Source of the DNA: Bacteroidales bacterium
GTDB taxonomy: Bacteria > Bacteroidota > Bacteroidia > Bacteroidales > Muribaculaceae
Reading direction: 5' to 3'
DNA length: 8,399 nt
Assembly: GCA_004557565.1 (NCBI GenBank)
Contig: SFGS01000079.1
Location: forward strand, 1-8,399
In this document: positions 7,385 to 8,399 of the stretch, in pieces
Numbering within the stretch: position 1 is the stretch's first letter
Layout of the letters: every line of letters starts with the position of its first letter
Program-made: the position numbers and the translations under genes
Notes under the pieces: generated by a model
Database searches by the model: none
What the model saw: only the letters and a program-made list of their open reading frames with translations
What the model was told of the DNA's origin: nothing

Positions 7385-7393
7385 AAGAAAGGA
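7385..7393 (+). promoter_or_regulatory. Shine-Dalgarno-like site of frdB
   Basis: AAGAAAGGA ends 8 bases before the frdB ATG at 7402. It is the only convincing purine-rich ribosome-binding site in the window. The other starts have AT-rich upstream sequence. It supports the chosen frdB start. Confidence 0.6.
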
Positions 7394-7401
7394 AATTTAC
7401 A

Positions 7402-8154
7402 ATGGCAAATATGAAAGTAAATCTTAAGATCTGGCGTCAAGCCGGACCAAAGGCTCAAGGTGGTTTCGTAACTTATGAGAATGTTGAAACCGACAGCGAC
7501 ACCTCATTCCTCGAAACCCTCGATATTCTCAACGAAACCCTCGTTGAACAAGGTGAAGAGCCTATCGTATTCGACCACGACTGCCGCGAAGGCATCTGTG
7601 GTATGTGTTCACTCTATATCAATGGTCACCCTCACGGCCCTGCAACTGGTGCTACCACTTGCCAGCTCTACATGCGCCGCTTCGAAGATGGCGAAACAAT
7701 CACCGTTGAGCCTTGGCGCTCTGCTGCATTCCCAGTAATCAAAGACCTTATGGTTGACCGCAACGCATTCGATAAGATCCAACAAGCTGGCGGTTACGTA
7801 AGCTTCAACTGCGGTGGTGCACAAGATGCTAACGCACTTCCTATCGCTAAAGAAGTGGCTGACGAAGCTATGGACTCTGCTACTTGCGTAGGTTGCGGCG
7901 CTTGCGTTGCAGCTTGTAAGAACGGTTCTGCTATGCTCTTCGTATCAGCTAAGGTGAGCCAATTCGCACTTCTTCCACAAGGCAAGACCGAGGCTAAGCG
8001 CCGCGTGAAAGCTATGGTGGCTAAGATGGACGAACTCGGTTTCGGTAACTGTACCAACACTGGTGCTTGCGCTGCTGAATGTCCTAAGAACATCAAGCTC
8101 AGCAACATCAGCCGTATGAACCGCGAGTTCCTCTGCGCTAAGTTGAGCGACTAA
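7402..8154 (+). CDS. frdB: Fumarate reductase / succinate dehydrogenase iron-sulphur subunit
   Basis: This subunit carries electrons between the haem/quinone subunit FrdC and the FAD of FrdA. In 250 residues it has the standard two domains. The N-terminal ferredoxin-like domain has C61, C66, C69 (CREGICGMC) and C87 for the [2Fe-2S] cluster. The C-terminal helical domain has CVGCGACVAAC (C162, C165, C168, C172) and CTNTGACAAECP (C217, C223, C227). By family pattern C162, C165, C168 and C227 hold [4Fe-4S], and C172, C217 and C223 hold [3Fe-4S]. No cluster ligand is missing. The gene starts 32 bases after frdA behind a Shine-Dalgarno-like site, and is the last gene of the operon before a strong terminator. 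The name sdhB is equally used. Confidence 0.97.
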   Translation: MANMKVNLKIWRQAGPKAQGGFVTYENVETDSDTSFLETLDILNETLVEQGEEPIVFDHDCREGICGMCSLYINGHPHGPATGATTCQLYMRRFEDGETITVEPWRSAAFPVIKDLMVDRNAFDKIQQAGGYVSFNCGGAQDANALPIAKEVADEAMDSATCVGCGACVAACKNGSAMLFVSAKVSQFALLPQGKTEAKRRVKAMVAKMDELGFGNCTNTGACAAECPKNIKLSNISRMNREFLCAKLSD

Positions 8155-8209
8155 TCCCCTGCACAAATGCGATTGCCCACACACAGGGCATCACATTAAA
8201 TAACTATCC

Positions 8210-8247
8210 AATCGGCTGGAGCAAAACCACGCTCCAGCCGATTTTTT
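8210..8247 (+). terminator. Intrinsic terminator of the frdCAB operon
   Basis: AATCGGCTGGAGC (8210-8222) and GCTCCAGCCGATT (8231-8243) form a perfect 13-bp stem with an 8-base loop, followed by a run of T to 8247. It lies 55 bases after the frdB stop. The other strand lacks a matching T-run after the stem, so it should act only on rightward transcripts. Confidence 0.93.
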
Positions 8248-8398
8248 ATGGAAATGACATACAAGTTGTCCCGAAGAAGATTCGATGAAATTCCGTTAGA
8301 AATTTGATGTGTGTAGGCAGGTATGCAGAAAAGATGTAATGGAGCGAAGCGAAATGGAATCTTTTCGAACCTTTAGCTCGCTCGAACTTGTTCGGGCA
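8246..8398 (-). other. Right-edge segment; possible tail of a small minus-strand reading frame
   Basis: No gene is firmly supported after the terminator. On the minus strand one frame is open from the right edge (codon at 8398-8396) for 50 codons to a TAA at 8248-8246, which overlaps the T-run of the frd terminator. Its product would contain FERAKGSKRFHFASLHY and end FFGTTCMSFP. I do not recognise a domain in it. The composition (many F, H, R, K) resembles translated non-coding or interspersed-repeat DNA as much as a real protein. No start codon or promoter is visible, because the frame comes in from outside. Confidence 0.2.
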
Positions 8399-8399
8399 A

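Noticed and set aside
4721..7824. Long minus-strand frames opposite frdC, frdA and frdB (for example 6410-6838 and 6944-7348)
   Set aside because: They are mirror effects of strongly biased codons in highly expressed genes. The plus-strand products are full length with all catalytic motifs.
8210..8247. Terminator acting in both directions
   Set aside because: On the minus strand the stem is not followed by a T-run, so only rightward termination is supported.

Overview
The window most likely comes from a member of the Bacteroidales (Bacteroidetes). The evidence is promoter -7 boxes of the TAnnTTTG type, start codons mostly without a Shine-Dalgarno sequence, a frdC-frdA-frdB (sdhCAB) operon with a single large di-haem-type cytochrome b subunit, and an exported tetratricopeptide-repeat (TPR) protein of a kind common in this order. 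I cannot place the genus; Prevotellaceae or a relative would fit.

Layout. Positions 1-4173 (minus strand) hold one uninterrupted reading frame of at least 1391 codons that runs off the left edge. It encodes a signal peptide, then 30 in-register 42-residue TPR units (29 regular, the last degenerate), then a linker resembling the segment that precedes a CHAT peptidase domain in Bacteroidales TPR-CHAT proteins. The CHAT domain itself would lie outside the window. Positions 4174-4660 form a divergent intergenic region. It holds a promoter for the TPR gene, a MITE-like element of about 180 bp with 17-bp perfect terminal inverted repeats and 10-bp flanking direct repeats, one or two promoters reading right, and a GC-rich hairpin in the leader of the next operon. 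Positions 4661-8154 (plus strand) hold frdC, frdA and frdB, closed by a strong intrinsic terminator at 8210-8247. The last 150 bases carry no firm gene, only the possible tail of a small minus-strand frame.

How the parts work. FrdC (haem-bearing membrane anchor), FrdA (covalent-FAD catalytic subunit) and FrdB (three iron-sulphur clusters) form one menaquinol:fumarate reductase / succinate dehydrogenase. In anaerobic Bacteroidales this complex is chiefly a fumarate reductase that ends the respiratory chain and yields succinate. The TPR protein is divergently transcribed and has no visible functional link to the operon.

The parts most worth a second look are the indel-free 126-bp repeat array with its mosaic of shared blocks, the probable CHAT protease just off the edge, the MITE-like insertion between the two divergent promoters, and the leader hairpin of the frd operon.
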